Source: Georgenia wutianyii (GTDB taxonomy: Bacteria; Actinomycetota; Actinomycetes; Actinomycetales; Actinomycetaceae). From it: a DNA stretch of 64,000 bases. The position numbers were made by a program, and so were the translations under genes. Positions 10,332 through 19,706 of the stretch are shown here, one piece after another. Under the pieces are notes generated by a model. That model saw only the letters and a list, made by a program, of their open reading frames with translations, did no database searches and had not been told where the DNA came from. The stretch covers positions 310,001 to 374,000 of the forward strand of contig NZ_CP040899.1 of the NCBI RefSeq assembly GCF_006349365.1, written 5' to 3'. How positions within the stretch are numbered: position 1 is the stretch's first letter; the number at the start of each line of letters is the position of its first letter.

Positions 10332-11146
10332 GCGTGTCGGCGCAGACCTTCGACTACGTCGCGGACCTCGTGCGCACCAGGAGCGCGATCCAGCTCGGAC
10401 CCGGCAAGGAGTACCTCGTCGAGAGCCGCCTCGCACCGCTCGCGCGGGAGCGGGGGATGGTCGGGCCCGCCGCGGTCGACGCCTACGTGCGCGACGTGCG
10501 CCGCGGACCGGACCGCGGCGAGCTCACGCGCGTCGTCGAGGCGCTGACGACGAACGAGACGTCCTGGTTCCGCGACAGTGCGGCCTTCGGTGCGCTGCGC
10601 ACGCACCTGCTCCCCGGGCTGCGCGCGCAGCGGCCCGGGCCGCTGCGGATCTGGTCCGCCGCCTGCTCGACCGGCCAGGAGCCCTACAGCATCGCGATGA
10701 CCCTGCTCGAAGCAGGGGAGACGCGCTTCTCGGTGCTCGCGACCGACCTGTCCACCGCGGTGCTCGCGCAGGCCACGAGGGGCGAGTACAGCCAGCTGGA
10801 GATGAACCGGGGACTGCCCGCGCCGATGCTCGTGCGTCACTTCGCCCGCGCGGGCGCCGGCTGGGCCGTGAAGGACGAGCTGCGCAGGCGCGTCGGCTTC
10901 GCGCAGCACAACCTCCTCCAGCGGCCGCCCCCCGGGCCGTTCGACGTCGTCTTCCTGCGCAACGTCCTCATCTACTTCGACACCACGACCAAGCGCGACA
11001 TCGTCGCCCGCGTCCGCCGGGCGATGCGCCCGGGCGGGTTCCTCATCCTCGGCGCCGCCGAGTCGATGGTGGGGATCGACGACGCCTGGGAGCGGGTGAC
11101 CGTCACCGGCGGACCGGTCTACCGAGCACCTGGAGGCACCCCATGA
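10328..11146 (+). CDS. cheR: CheR, chemotaxis receptor methyltransferase
   Basis: CheR methylates glutamates on receptor coiled coils with S-adenosylmethionine. The 272-residue protein has the helical N-terminal domain (FDYVADLVRTRSAIQL), the TTNETSWFRD motif, the SAM-binding IWSAACSTGQEPYSIAM and the FDVVFLRNVLIYFD block. The start GTG 10328 overlaps the cheB stop; a second GTG 6 bases later is possible. The stop overlaps the following cheY (ATGA). Confidence 0.96.
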   Translation: MSVSAQTFDYVADLVRTRSAIQLGPGKEYLVESRLAPLARERGMVGPAAVDAYVRDVRRGPDRGELTRVVEALTTNETSWFRDSAAFGALRTHLLPGLRAQRPGPLRIWSAACSTGQEPYSIAMTLLEAGETRFSVLATDLSTAVLAQATRGEYSQLEMNRGLPAPMLVRHFARAGAGWAVKDELRRRVGFAQHNLLQRPPPGPFDVVFLRNVLIYFDTTTKRDIVARVRRAMRPGGFLILGAAESMVGIDDAWERVTVTGGPVYRAPGGTP

Positions 11147-11526
11147 GAGCCCTCGTCATCGACGACTCGCGCGCCATGCGCCGCATCGTCTCCCGCCAGC
11201 TCGAGGGCCTCGGGTTCGCCGTCGACGAGGCGGGCGACGGGGCCCAGGCCCTCGCGCTCCTCGAGGCCGACGCCGGCTACCACCTCGCGTGCATCGACTG
11301 GAACATGCCCGTCATGGACGGGCTGGCCTTCGTCCAGGCCGTGCGCGCCCGGCGGGAGTGGCGCGGCGTCACGCTCATGATGGTGACGACGGAGTCGGAG
11401 CACGATCAGATCGTGCGCGCGCTGGCCGCCGGGGCGCACGAGTACCTCATCAAGCCGTTCACGCCGGACGCGCTCCTGGGCAAGCTCGAGATCCTCGGGC
11501 TCGTGCCCGCCGGGGAGATCGCATGA
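11143..11526 (+). CDS. cheY: CheY, chemotaxis response regulator (first copy)
   Basis: A single-domain receiver of 127 residues. The acidic pair is in LVIDDSRAMRR, the phospho-acceptor Asp (about residue 52) lies in CIDWNMPVMDG, the conserved Thr in MVTTES and the Lys in LIKPFTP. DWNMP is typical of CheY proteins that carry the CheA signal to the flagellar switch. It overlaps cheR and the next gene by 4 bases each. Which of the two CheY proteins here binds the motor cannot be told from sequence. Confidence 0.93.
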   Translation: MRALVIDDSRAMRRIVSRQLEGLGFAVDEAGDGAQALALLEADAGYHLACIDWNMPVMDGLAFVQAVRARREWRGVTLMMVTTESEHDQIVRALAAGAHEYLIKPFTPDALLGKLEILGLVPAGEIA

Positions 11527-11990
11527 CCGGGACCATGGCCGACCACGTCGTCGCCATCACGCGCGACCTGTTCACCGCGATGGTCGACGGCGAGCCCGGC
11601 GCGCTGGGCGAGGTGCCCGGGACCGCGCCGGTGCTCACGGACCCGGTACGGGCGTGGGTCGACATCCGCGGTGACCGGGCCCTGCGGATCCTCGTGGCGA
11701 CCGGCCGCGTCACCGCCGAGCGGATCACCCGCGCGCTGCTCGACCTCGAGGAGCACGACGACGTCGCGGCCGACGACGTGGGCGACGCGCTCGGGGAGAT
11801 CGCCAACGTCATCGGCGGCAACGTCAAGGGCCTGCTCCCCGACCGCTCCGTCCTGAGTCTGCCGGTCGTCGCCTTCGGCGGCCCGGCCCCCGACGGCGCG
11901 CCGCTGTGGACGAGGTCCCTGCAGTGGCGCGAAGAAGCCCTGGTCGTCTCGATGGGGGACGTCCCCGTGAACCAAGAGGAGTACCTGTGA
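11523..11990 (+). CDS. CheX-like chemotaxis phosphatase domain protein
   Basis: This 155-residue protein resembles the CheC/CheX/FliY phosphatases that remove phosphate from CheY. The clue is GEIANVIGGNVKGLLP followed about 10 residues later by SLPVVAFG: the Glu-x-x-Asn catalytic pair and downstream proline of the family. There is no CheZ or FliY in the window, so this is the best candidate for signal termination. It lies between two cheY genes with 4-base overlaps at both ends. The function is inferred from motif and position. Confidence 0.75.
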   Translation: MTGTMADHVVAITRDLFTAMVDGEPGALGEVPGTAPVLTDPVRAWVDIRGDRALRILVATGRVTAERITRALLDLEEHDDVAADDVGDALGEIANVIGGNVKGLLPDRSVLSLPVVAFGGPAPDGAPLWTRSLQWREEALVVSMGDVPVNQEEYL

Positions 11991-12352
11991 GCCTGCGAGT
12001 GATCGTCGCCGACGACAGCAAGGTGATGCGTCAGATCGTCATCCGGACCCTGCGCCAGGCGGGGTACGGGGACTGGGAGGTCACCGAGGCGACGAACGGG
12101 GCCGAGGCGCTGGAGCTCGCGCTCGCCCAGCAGCCCGACCTCGTTCTCTCGGACTGGAACATGCCCGAGATGACGGGCATCGAGCTGCTGCGCCGGCTCA
12201 ACGCCGGCACCGACATCCCCCTCGGCTTCGTCACGTCGGAGGGGTCGCAGCAGATGCGCGAGCTCGCGCAGAGCGAGGGGGCCCTGTTCCTCATCGCCAA
12301 GCCGTTCACGCCGGACGCGTTCCGCTCGACCATCGACCCCTTCCTCGCCTGA
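11987..12352 (+). CDS. cheY: CheY, chemotaxis response regulator (second copy)
   Basis: A 121-residue receiver starting at GTG 11987 in a GTGA overlap. The pattern is RVIVADDSKVMRQ, acceptor Asp (about residue 56) in LSDWNMPEMTG, Thr/Ser in VTSEGS and Lys in IAKPFTPD. Receivers of this type with a DWNMPEMTG loop are common CheY homologues. The tail KPFTPDA matches that of the first copy, but the rest differs, so this is an old duplication. It may act as motor effector or as phosphate sink. Confidence 0.92.
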   Translation: MSLRVIVADDSKVMRQIVIRTLRQAGYGDWEVTEATNGAEALELALAQQPDLVLSDWNMPEMTGIELLRRLNAGTDIPLGFVTSEGSQQMRELAQSEGALFLIAKPFTPDAFRSTIDPFLA

Positions 12353-12840
12353 TGGCCACGACACCGCTCCCGCCCCTCAAGGAGCTGCGCGACCTGCTCA
12401 CCATGCTCGTCGGGCGCGACTGCGAGGTCGCCCTGGCCGACAGGTCGGTGACCCCGGCCACCGAGCCGGGCGTCGTCGCCGGGGTCTACGTCACCCAGTT
12501 CCTCCGCGCCGAGGTCGTCGTCGCGCTCGACACCTACCTCGCCGCCGCGCTCGGCGGGGCGCTCGCCCTCCTCCCGGCCCGGACGGCGCTCGGGTCGGTG
12601 GGCCCCGGCCCCCTGCCCGAGACGCTGCTCGAGAACGTCTCGGAGGTCCTCAACGTCGTCTCCGCGCTCTTCAACGTCGGTGACGCGCCGCACCTGCGGC
12701 TGGAGGACGTCCACGACTCGGGCGCCGCGCTCCTGCCGGCGGACGTCGCCTCCTGGCTGCGCAGCTACGGTCCCCGCCTCGACGTGCGCGTCGACGTGCG
12801 CGGCTACGGCGACGGGCTCCTGTCGATCGTCCTGCGCTGA
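12352..12840 (+). CDS. Divergent CheX/CheC-like protein, unknown role
   Basis: A 162-residue protein, last gene of the chemotaxis operon; its ATG overlaps the preceding stop by one base (TGATG). I do not recognise it by name. The layout resembles a degenerate CheC/CheX fold: a first half ending VAGVYVTQFLRAEVVVAL, then helices containing LLENVSEVLNVVSALFN, where SEVLN keeps the Glu-x-x-Asn spacing of the phosphatase site. The later proline block is not clear. It may be a second CheY phosphatase, a partner of the CheX-like protein, or a non-catalytic binder. The operon position makes a chemotaxis role likely. Confidence 0.5.
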   Translation: MATTPLPPLKELRDLLTMLVGRDCEVALADRSVTPATEPGVVAGVYVTQFLRAEVVVALDTYLAAALGGALALLPARTALGSVGPGPLPETLLENVSEVLNVVSALFNVGDAPHLRLEDVHDSGAALLPADVASWLRSYGPRLDVRVDVRGYGDGLLSIVLR

Positions 12841-12850
12841 GGCCTCAGCG
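12835..12850. terminator. 16-bp perfect palindrome at a convergent gene junction
   Basis: CGCTGAGGCCTCAGCG at 12835-12850 is perfectly self-complementary and contains the stop codons of both converging genes (TGA at 12838-12840 and the minus-strand TGA at 12847-12845). It has no loop or T-run, so termination is only a guess. Confidence 0.35.
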
Positions 12851-13657
12851 GGGCTCGACGACGACGGGCACCGGGTACTTCGCCCGCCGCAGGTCCCCCG
12901 AGGACCTGCGGTGCAGCCGGCGCTGCGCCCACGGCAGGGCGTAGGCACGCGCCCAGCGCACGTTGCCGCGCCACCGGTCGGCGCGCGCCGCCGGTGGCAG
13001 CGGGACGAGCGGGTCGTCCCAGGCGACGTCGTCCGGTGCCAGGCCCAGGCCGACGAGCGCCGCCTGCGCCGCCCGCTCGTGCCCCGCCGTCGAGAGGTGG
13101 ATGCGGTCCTCGGCCCACATGCGCATGTCGCGCAGCGAGCGCATGCCCCACGTGTCCAGGACGAAGGCGCCGTGCCGGTGGGCGATCGACCACAGCCCGG
13201 CAGCGTAGACGGCGGCCTTGGGCCGCGTGCGCTGGATGACCGGTGAGCCGGCCGGGTCGAAACCGGTCCCCATGAGGACGTCCACGCCGGCCGCGCGCAG
13301 CCCGGCGACGGCGTCCTCCAGCCCCGCGAGGAGCGCGTCGACGTCCGCCCCCGGGCGCAGGATGTCGTTCCCGCCGCCGATGAGCGAGACGAGGTCGGGG
13401 TCGAGCTCGCGGGCCACCGGCAGCTGCTCGCTGATGATCTGGCCGAGCAGCCGGCCCCGTACCGCGAGGTTGGCGTACTCCAGGGGCGCCTGGCCCGCCG
13501 CGCCCCGGCGGGCCGAGAGCGAGGCTGCGAGCAGGTCCGCCCAGCCGCGCTGGCGGCCCGGGTCGGTCGGGTCAGGGTCCACCATCCCCTCGGTGAAGGA
13601 GTCGCCGAGGGCGACGTAACGGCTCCAGCGCGGGGCGGGGGTGGTGCTGTCGGTCAC
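12845..13657 (-). CDS. SGNH/GDSL-family hydrolase
   Basis: A 270-residue esterase/lipase-type enzyme. The SGNH blocks are clear: YVALGDSFTEGM with the nucleophile Ser (about residue 20), the oxyanion Gly in LAVRGRLLG, LIGGGNDILRPG with the Asn, and DRIHLSTAGHE with the catalytic Asp and His. No signal peptide is visible, so it is probably cytoplasmic; the natural ester is unknown. The C-terminus is basic. It starts at GTG 13657 with a CAGGAT hexamer 6 bases upstream, suggesting a leaderless start, and runs convergent to the chemotaxis operon. Confidence 0.88.
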   Translation of the reverse strand: MTDSTTPAPRWSRYVALGDSFTEGMVDPDPTDPGRQRGWADLLAASLSARRGAAGQAPLEYANLAVRGRLLGQIISEQLPVARELDPDLVSLIGGGNDILRPGADVDALLAGLEDAVAGLRAAGVDVLMGTGFDPAGSPVIQRTRPKAAVYAAGLWSIAHRHGAFVLDTWGMRSLRDMRMWAEDRIHLSTAGHERAAQAALVGLGLAPDDVAWDDPLVPLPPAARADRWRGNVRWARAYALPWAQRRLHRRSSGDLRRAKYPVPVVVEPR

Positions 13658-13683
13658 CCGACGATCCTGCCAGCCCGCGCCGC

Positions 13684-14355
13684 TCAGGGCAGCGCCCAGC
13701 GCACCGGCCGTCCGCCCTGCTCCTCGAGCAGCGCGTTCGCGCGGGAGAACGGCCGGGAGCCGAAGAAGCCCCGGGAGGCCGACAGCGGGCTCGGGTGCGC
13801 CGAGGCGACGACGGGCACGTCACCGAGGAGCGGGCGCAGGGTCTGTGCCTGGTTGCCCCACAGGATCGCCACGAGCGGACCGCCACGCTCGACGAGCGCC
13901 CGGATCGCGTGGTCGGTCACCGCCTCCCAGCCCTTGCCGCGGTGCGAGGCGGGCTTGCCCGGCGTCACGGTGAGGACCCGGTTGAGCAGCAGCACCCCGT
14001 CCTGCGCCCACGGCGAGAGGTCGCCCGTCGTCGGCGGGTGGGTGCCGACGTCGTCGACGAGCTCGCGGAAGACGTTGACGAGGCTGCGCGGGATCGGGCG
14101 GACGTCCGGCTGGACGGAGAACGACAGCCCCATGGGGTGGCCCGGGGTGGGGTAGGGGTCCTGGCCCACGAGGACGACCCGGACGTCGTCGAACGGGTGG
14201 GTGAAGGCGCGCAGCACGTCCTGCCCGGCGGGCAGGTACCCGCGGCCGGCGGCGACCTCCTCGCGCAGGAAGTCGCCCATGGCGTGGACCTGGGGCTCGA
14301 CCGGGGCGAGGGCGGCGGCCCAGCCGGGGTCGAGGATCTCGGCGAGGGGGGTCAC
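13684..14355 (-). CDS. ung: Uracil-DNA glycosylase
   Basis: Family 1 uracil-DNA glycosylase (223 residues) removes uracil from DNA as the first step of base excision repair. It shows [20 protein letters not shown] with the water-activating Asp (about residue 66), the LLLNRVLTV strand with the uracil-contacting Asn, and [15 protein letters not shown] with the catalytic His and the DNA-intercalation loop. I chose GTG 14355 because the family N-terminus begins there and TAGGCT lies 7 bases upstream; an upstream extension would run into the next gene's promoter. Confidence 0.95.
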   Translation of the reverse strand: MTPLAEILDPGWAAALAPVEPQVHAMGDFLREEVAAGRGYLPAGQDVLRAFTHPFDDVRVVLVGQDPYPTPGHPMGLSFSVQPDVRPIPRSLVNVFRELVDDVGTHPPTTGDLSPWAQDGVLLLNRVLTVTPGKPASHRGKGWEAVTDHAIRALVERGGPLVAILWGNQAQTLRPLLGDVPVVASAHPSPLSASRGFFGSRPFSRANALLEEQGGRPVRWALP

Positions 14356-14381
14356 GGCCCGCAGCCTAGCCCGGTGGCCGA

Positions 14382-14415
14382 GGGGAATGACATGCGTGTC
14401 GTTCCCCCGTAGCAT
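14382..14415 (+). promoter_or_regulatory. Promoter with overlapping inverted repeat, upstream of DUF3263 gene
   Basis: GGGGAATGAC (14382-14391) and GTCGTTCCCC (14398-14407) form an inverted repeat with one G-T mismatch around a 6-base centre. It overlaps ATGACA (14387-14392), a good -35 hexamer, which is followed after 17 bases by TAGCAT (14410-14415), a good -10. The geometry suggests a housekeeping promoter with an operator over the -35. Confidence 0.45.
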
Positions 14416-14443
14416 GGGCAGGTCGCAGGACGAAGGAGGAGAC

Positions 14444-14722
14444 ATGGACACCGCTTACGCGTTGGGTCCGCAGGCCGCGCTCGAGGACACCGAGCGCGAG
14501 ATCCTCGCCTTCGAGCGGCAGTGGTGGAAGTACGGGGGCGCCAAGGAGACCGCGATCCGCGACCTCTTCGGCATGAGCGCCACCCGCTACTACCAGGTCC
14601 TCAACTCCCTCATCGACACCGAGGCCGCGCTCGCGGCCGACCCCATGCTCGTCAAGCGCCTGCGCCGGCTGCGCGACGCCCGTCAGCGCGAGCGTTCCGG
14701 GCGTCGCCTGGGAGCCCACTGA
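14444..14722 (+). CDS. DUF3263 family protein
   Basis: A 92-residue protein with the DUF3263 signature: [17 protein letters not shown] followed by [17 protein letters not shown]. The second half looks like a helix-turn-helix, and the tail is Arg-rich ([19 protein letters not shown]), so nucleic-acid binding is plausible. The function is unknown; the family is confined to actinobacteria as far as I know. The start at ATG 14444 follows AAGGAGGAG. The LytR_C gene downstream has its own promoter-like -10. Confidence 0.82.
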   Translation: MDTAYALGPQAALEDTEREILAFERQWWKYGGAKETAIRDLFGMSATRYYQVLNSLIDTEAALAADPMLVKRLRRLRDARQRERSGRRLGAH

Positions 14723-14746
14723 CCCCGCCCCGGCGCTCGACACCGG

Positions 14747-14758
14747 TAGCCTGCTGGC
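14747..14758 (+). promoter_or_regulatory. Candidate leaderless promoter of the LytR_C gene
   Basis: TAGCCT at 14747-14752, followed by 6 bases and the GTG start at 14759. No Shine-Dalgarno sequence is present. Confidence 0.4.
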
Positions 14759-15349
14759 GTGAGTGAGTATCCCGAGGACGAGTTCGACGTCGCCGCGCGT
14801 GACCGGGGCCCGGAGGGCGTCCACCGCGAGCCGCCGTCGCTGTGGCGCGCGCTCGCGCCCTTCCTCGCGGTCATCGTCATCGTGCCGCTGCTCGCCTGGG
14901 GTGCGGTGAGCCTGCTGTCCGACAACGACGGCGACGACGCTCCGCTCGAGCCCGTGCCCGCCGCGACCGCCCCCGCCACCGAGGAGCCCGCTCCGGGGGA
15001 GACGGCCGAGCCCACGCCCACCGCCCCCGCGGAGGAGCCCAGCGAGCCGGCCGTGCCGGACGTCGTCCGCACGGCGTCGATCTCCGTGCTCAACGGCGCC
15101 GGCGTCAACGGGCTGGCCGGGCGGGTCGCCGGGGAGCTCCAGGCGGACGGGTTCACCACGGTCGGGGCCGCGGACTACACCTCCGGCACGCCCGACGTCA
15201 CCACCCTCTACTACCGCAACGCGGAGCTGGCGCCCACGGCGCAGGCCATCGGCACGCTCCTCGGGATCGACAACCTCGTCGAGTCGCCCGCGGCGACGCA
15301 GAACGTCGAGATCGCCATCGTGCTGCGAGCGGACTACACCGGCCGTTGA
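14759..15349 (+). CDS. Membrane-anchored LytR C-terminal domain protein
   Basis: A 196-residue protein with a cytoplasmic N-terminus, one membrane helix (about 33-55: FLAVIVIVPLLAWGAVSLL), an outside Thr/Pro/Glu-rich linker (about 60-100) and a C-terminal LytR_C domain (SISVLNGAGVNGLAGRVAGE, then TTLYYRN and IAIVLRADY). The domain is often attached to LCP enzymes that ligate wall glycopolymers, but no LCP catalytic domain is present here, so a wall-associated binding role is likely. The pairing with the DUF3263 gene just upstream is a common actinobacterial arrangement, as I recall it. Confidence 0.85.
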   Translation: MSEYPEDEFDVAARDRGPEGVHREPPSLWRALAPFLAVIVIVPLLAWGAVSLLSDNDGDDAPLEPVPAATAPATEEPAPGETAEPTPTAPAEEPSEPAVPDVVRTASISVLNGAGVNGLAGRVAGELQADGFTTVGAADYTSGTPDVTTLYYRNAELAPTAQAIGTLLGIDNLVESPAATQNVEIAIVLRADYTGR

Positions 15350-15827
15350 CCATCCCGCTGGTCTCGGGTGCCCGGGCACGGACCGACCATTGACCCGTGA
15401 CGGCGGTCACACCTAGAGTGTGGACGGCATTCCTCCACAGCGCCGTGGGGACCGTCGGGCCAGCGGTCTGTTGGCCGCTGGCCCGGCACTGCCCCCGTCT
15501 CGGGCGAGGGCGGTCCGGATGACCGTGAGCTGGTCGGTGAGGACGCCGGAGATCATCTCCTGGGTGTCGTGATCCGCTCGACCGTGCCCGTGAGGTCGGC
15601 GACGTGGCGCAGGTCGTGGCCCGCCCGTCGACCACCCCGACGAAATATGAGAGGTCCCGCGTCCCGCGCCGCGCCCCCGCGTGCGATCCGGCGCTCGGTG
15701 AGAAGAGGGGGTGTCCGGCGTGCGGGCGTCCGGAGGGGCTGTCCGGCGAGGGGTGCGCTCGCGAGGCTCTCCACCGCCGAGCGCTGGATCCTGCACGGGA
15801 TTCCCGCTTCTGCGGCTGGTGAACCTT
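15350..15827. other. Long intergenic region upstream of the groEL control region
   Basis: About 480 bases with no convincing intact gene. On the minus strand, one frame reads HDLRHVADLTGTVERI before a stop near 15567 and the neighbouring frame reads QEMISGVLTDQLTVIRTAL just after it, as if one helical protein had been split by a frameshift. This loosely recalls the helix before the membrane segments in CorA-type transporters, but it is too short to assign. No tRNA, small RNA or repeat was recognised here. Confidence 0.35.
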
Positions 15828-15855
15828 CTTGCACTCGGAGGGGGAGAGTGCCAAG
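15828..15855 (+). promoter_or_regulatory. CIRCE operator 1 with groEL promoter
   Basis: GCACTC (15831-15836) and GAGTGC (15846-15851) are separated by 9 bases, the CIRCE architecture bound by the heat-shock repressor HrcA. The left arm contains TTGCAC (15829-15834), a -35-like hexamer, followed after 17 bases by CAAGAT (15852-15857) as -10. Repressor binding would block polymerase. Confidence 0.8.
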
Positions 15856-15862
15856 ATTCTCG

Positions 15863-15889
15863 TTAGCACTCTCGTATCGAGAGTGACAG
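15863..15889 (+). promoter_or_regulatory. CIRCE operator 2 (right arm degenerate)
   Basis: TTAGCACTC (15863-15871) is the exact CIRCE left arm. After 9 bases the right half begins GAGTG but continues ACAG instead of CTAA, so only the inner part is conserved. It lies 7 bases after operator 1 and covers the predicted transcription start, consistent with a two-operator HrcA switch. Confidence 0.78.
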
Positions 15890-15909
15890 CACGTTGGGCC
15901 GGTCCGTGA

Positions 15910-17634
<1,725 letters not shown>

Positions 17635-17670
17635 CCCGACCCGGGCCGGGCGACCGGCCCTGACCGTCCC

Positions 17671-17708
17671 GACGGGGCGGCACCTTCCACGGAGGGTGCC
17701 GCCCCGTC
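17671..17708 (+). terminator. Terminator hairpin after groEL
   Basis: GACGGGGCGGCACC (17671-17684) pairs perfectly over 14 bases with GGTGCCGCCCCGTC (17695-17708) around a 10-base loop, 36 bases after the groEL stop. It has no U-run, as is common in high-GC genomes. Confidence 0.82.
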
Positions 17709-17789
17709 GGCGTCTGTCGCGGCCCTCGTGCGGCAGGAGCACAATGACCGCGTGGCAGGCCTGCGGTCCTGCCCGGGGAGGGGGAGGCC

Positions 17790-18473
17790 ATGTGGGAGCT
17801 GACTGCGGAGCTGCGTGACGAGCTCGTCATGGTCGGCCTGGCGTTCGTGCTCTCCGCCGGCATCGGCGCGGAGCGGGAGTACCACCGCAAGGACGCCGGG
17901 CTGCGGACCCACGTTCTCGTCGGGGTGGGCGCGGCGCTCTTCGCCGTCGTCTCCGCCTACGGCTTCGCCGCCGTCACCGGGGAGAGACCCGGGGACCCCA
18001 CCCGCATCGCCGCCCAGATCGTCAGCGGCGTCGGGTTCCTCGGCGCCGGCGTCATCCTCACCCGCGGCCACGTGGTCCACGGGCTCACGACGGCGGCGAC
18101 CATCTGGCTCGTCTCGGCGGTGGGGACCGCCTGCGGGGCCGGGCTGCCGATCTTCGCCATCGCCGTGACCGCGGGCTACCTCGTCCTCCTCCCGCTGGTC
18201 AGCGTGATCAGCGAGCGGATGCCCAAGGCGCCGGAGATCTCGAACATCGTCCTGCGCTACCTCGACGGCCACGACGCGCTGCGCACGGTCTTCACCACCG
18301 CCACCCGGCTCAGGTGCCGGGGCGCGGTGCTCAGCTCCGACGTCGTCGGGCCAGGGCTCACCGAGGTGCGCCTGGAGTTCATCGGCCGGCACGACAAGCA
18401 GGAGCTCGTGGCCGCGCTCACACCGCTCGAGGGTATCCAGCGGGTCCTCCTCGTCGAGGAGAGCAGCCAGTAG
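17790..18473 (+). CDS. MgtC/SapB family membrane protein
   Basis: A 227-residue protein with four to five membrane helices in the first 145 residues and a small soluble C-terminal domain (about 150-225) that looks like the ACT-type fold of MgtC. The family core is clear: [26 protein letters not shown] and [13 protein letters not shown]. MgtC proteins support growth at low magnesium and modulate ATP synthase; the exact role here is unknown. The start follows GGGGAGGGGGAGGCC. The next gene begins 2 bases after its stop. Confidence 0.88.
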   Translation: MWELTAELRDELVMVGLAFVLSAGIGAEREYHRKDAGLRTHVLVGVGAALFAVVSAYGFAAVTGERPGDPTRIAAQIVSGVGFLGAGVILTRGHVVHGLTTAATIWLVSAVGTACGAGLPIFAIAVTAGYLVLLPLVSVISERMPKAPEISNIVLRYLDGHDALRTVFTTATRLRCRGAVLSSDVVGPGLTEVRLEFIGRHDKQELVAALTPLEGIQRVLLVEESSQ

Positions 18474-18475
18474 CG

Positions 18476-19357
18476 GTGGTCGTCCTCCTCGACCGGCCGC
18501 GCTGGCCGGCCCACGGCACGCTCTGGGCGCACCTCGTGTCCGACACCAGCCTCGCCGAGCTGCACGACTTCGCCTCCCGCTGCGGCGTCCCGCGCCGGGC
18601 CTTCGACCTCGACCACTACGACGTGCCCGCCGAGCGGCACGCCGAGCTCCTCGCCGCCGGGGCGCGGGACGTCACCGGGCACGAGCTCATCCGGCGGCTG
18701 CGGGCCGCCGGGCTGCGCGTGCCGGCCGTCGAACGGCCCGTCCGCCGGGCCCTCGTCGCGCGCTGGGAGGACCTGCAGCCCGGCCACCCCGGGGTGGGGG
18801 AGGAGGTCCTCGCCCGGTGGGGCGAGCCGCACCGGGTCTACCACTCCCTCGCTCATCTCACCGCGGTGCTCGACCGGCTCGATCTCCTCGCCGCCGCCGG
18901 CGAGCAGGTCACCCCCGAGGTCCGGCTCGCCGCGTGGTTCCACGACGCCGTGCACGACGGCGCCAGCCCAGCCGACGAGGACGCCTCGGCCGAGCTCGCC
19001 GCCCGTCTGCTCGCCCCGGCGGTGGGTGTCGCGCGCGCCGGGGAGGTCGCCCGGCTCGTGCGGCTGACCGCCGGCCACGAGACCGCCCCCGACGACGACG
19101 CCGGGCACGCGCTCTGCGACGCCGACCTCGGCGTGCTCGGCGGCTCGCCGCAGGAGTACTCCGCCTACGCCGACCAGGTGCGCGACGAGTACCGCGACGT
19201 GCCGGACGCGGACTTCCGCCGCGGCCGCGTGGCCGTCCTCCACCGGCTGCTCGACAGGCCCGCGCTCTACCGCACCGCGGCCGGTGCACGGCTGTGGGAG
19301 GCGGCTGCCCGCCGTAACGTCGCCGCCGAGATCACCTCCCTCCGCGCCGGCCGCTGA
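18476..19357 (+). CDS. DUF4031-HD domain fusion protein
   Basis: A 293-residue two-domain protein starting at GTG 18476. Residues 1-82 are a DUF4031 domain (VVLLDRPRWPAHGTLWAHLVS, RAFDLDHYDVP, GHELIRRLRAAGLRV). Residues 95-285 are an HD-type domain with RVYHSLAHL, AAWFHDAVHDG (metal-binding His-Asp) and LCDADLGVLGG, as in predicted metal-dependent phosphohydrolases. The substrate is unknown. The minus-strand gene at 19707-20753 encodes a related HD-type protein, so two family members lie within 2.5 kb. Confidence 0.8.
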   Translation: MVVLLDRPRWPAHGTLWAHLVSDTSLAELHDFASRCGVPRRAFDLDHYDVPAERHAELLAAGARDVTGHELIRRLRAAGLRVPAVERPVRRALVARWEDLQPGHPGVGEEVLARWGEPHRVYHSLAHLTAVLDRLDLLAAAGEQVTPEVRLAAWFHDAVHDGASPADEDASAELAARLLAPAVGVARAGEVARLVRLTAGHETAPDDDAGHALCDADLGVLGGSPQEYSAYADQVRDEYRDVPDADFRRGRVAVLHRLLDRPALYRTAAGARLWEAAARRNVAAEITSLRAGR

Positions 19358-19363
19358 CCGCGC

Positions 19364-19654
19364 CTACCGGGCGAACAGCCCGTGGGCGTTCGCCTCTGCC
19401 TCGGCGTAGGTCCGCCCGGCGTGGTCCAGCGCCTCGGTGATCTGCGCGAGCGACTGCTCGACGAGCTGCTGGGTGGCCCGCCACTCCTCGGCGACCTCGG
19501 CGAAGCTCTGTGCCGCTCCACCGCTCCACGTCGCCTGCAGGTCGAGCAGCTGGGTCATCATCCGGGCGACCTCCGCGTGGATCGCCGCCGCGCTCTCGCG
19601 CGCCCGCGCCGCCGCGCCGTGGACCTCGGAGCTGTCCACCTCGAACCGCGTCAT
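19364..19654 (-). CDS. WXG100 family protein
   Basis: A 96-residue, almost wholly helical protein with the family's central Trp-x-Gly turn (TWSGGAA, about residue 44) between two amphipathic helices. Such proteins are dimeric substrates or adaptors of type VII (ESX) secretion. No EccC, EccB or partner WXG gene is nearby, so it is an orphan. I chose ATG 19654 behind GGGAGAGGACG because the helix begins there; the upstream extension is Pro/Arg-rich and not family-like. Confidence 0.85.
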   Translation of the reverse strand: MTRFEVDSSEVHGAAARARESAAAIHAEVARMMTQLLDLQATWSGGAAQSFAEVAEEWRATQQLVEQSLAQITEALDHAGRTYAEAEANAHGLFAR

Positions 19655-19706
19655 CGTCCTCTCCCTCCCTCGCCCGCGCCCTGGTGGCGCGGTGCTGGCA
19701 GCGAGA

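Noticed and set aside
14356..14451. Longer N-terminus for uracil-DNA glycosylase
   Set aside because: The extra residues are not family-like and would cover the promoter of the divergent DUF3263 gene.
15413..15796. 127-codon minus-strand gene upstream of groEL
   Set aside because: No ribosome site, Arg/Pro-rich ends and no family match; retained only as a possible decayed fragment.
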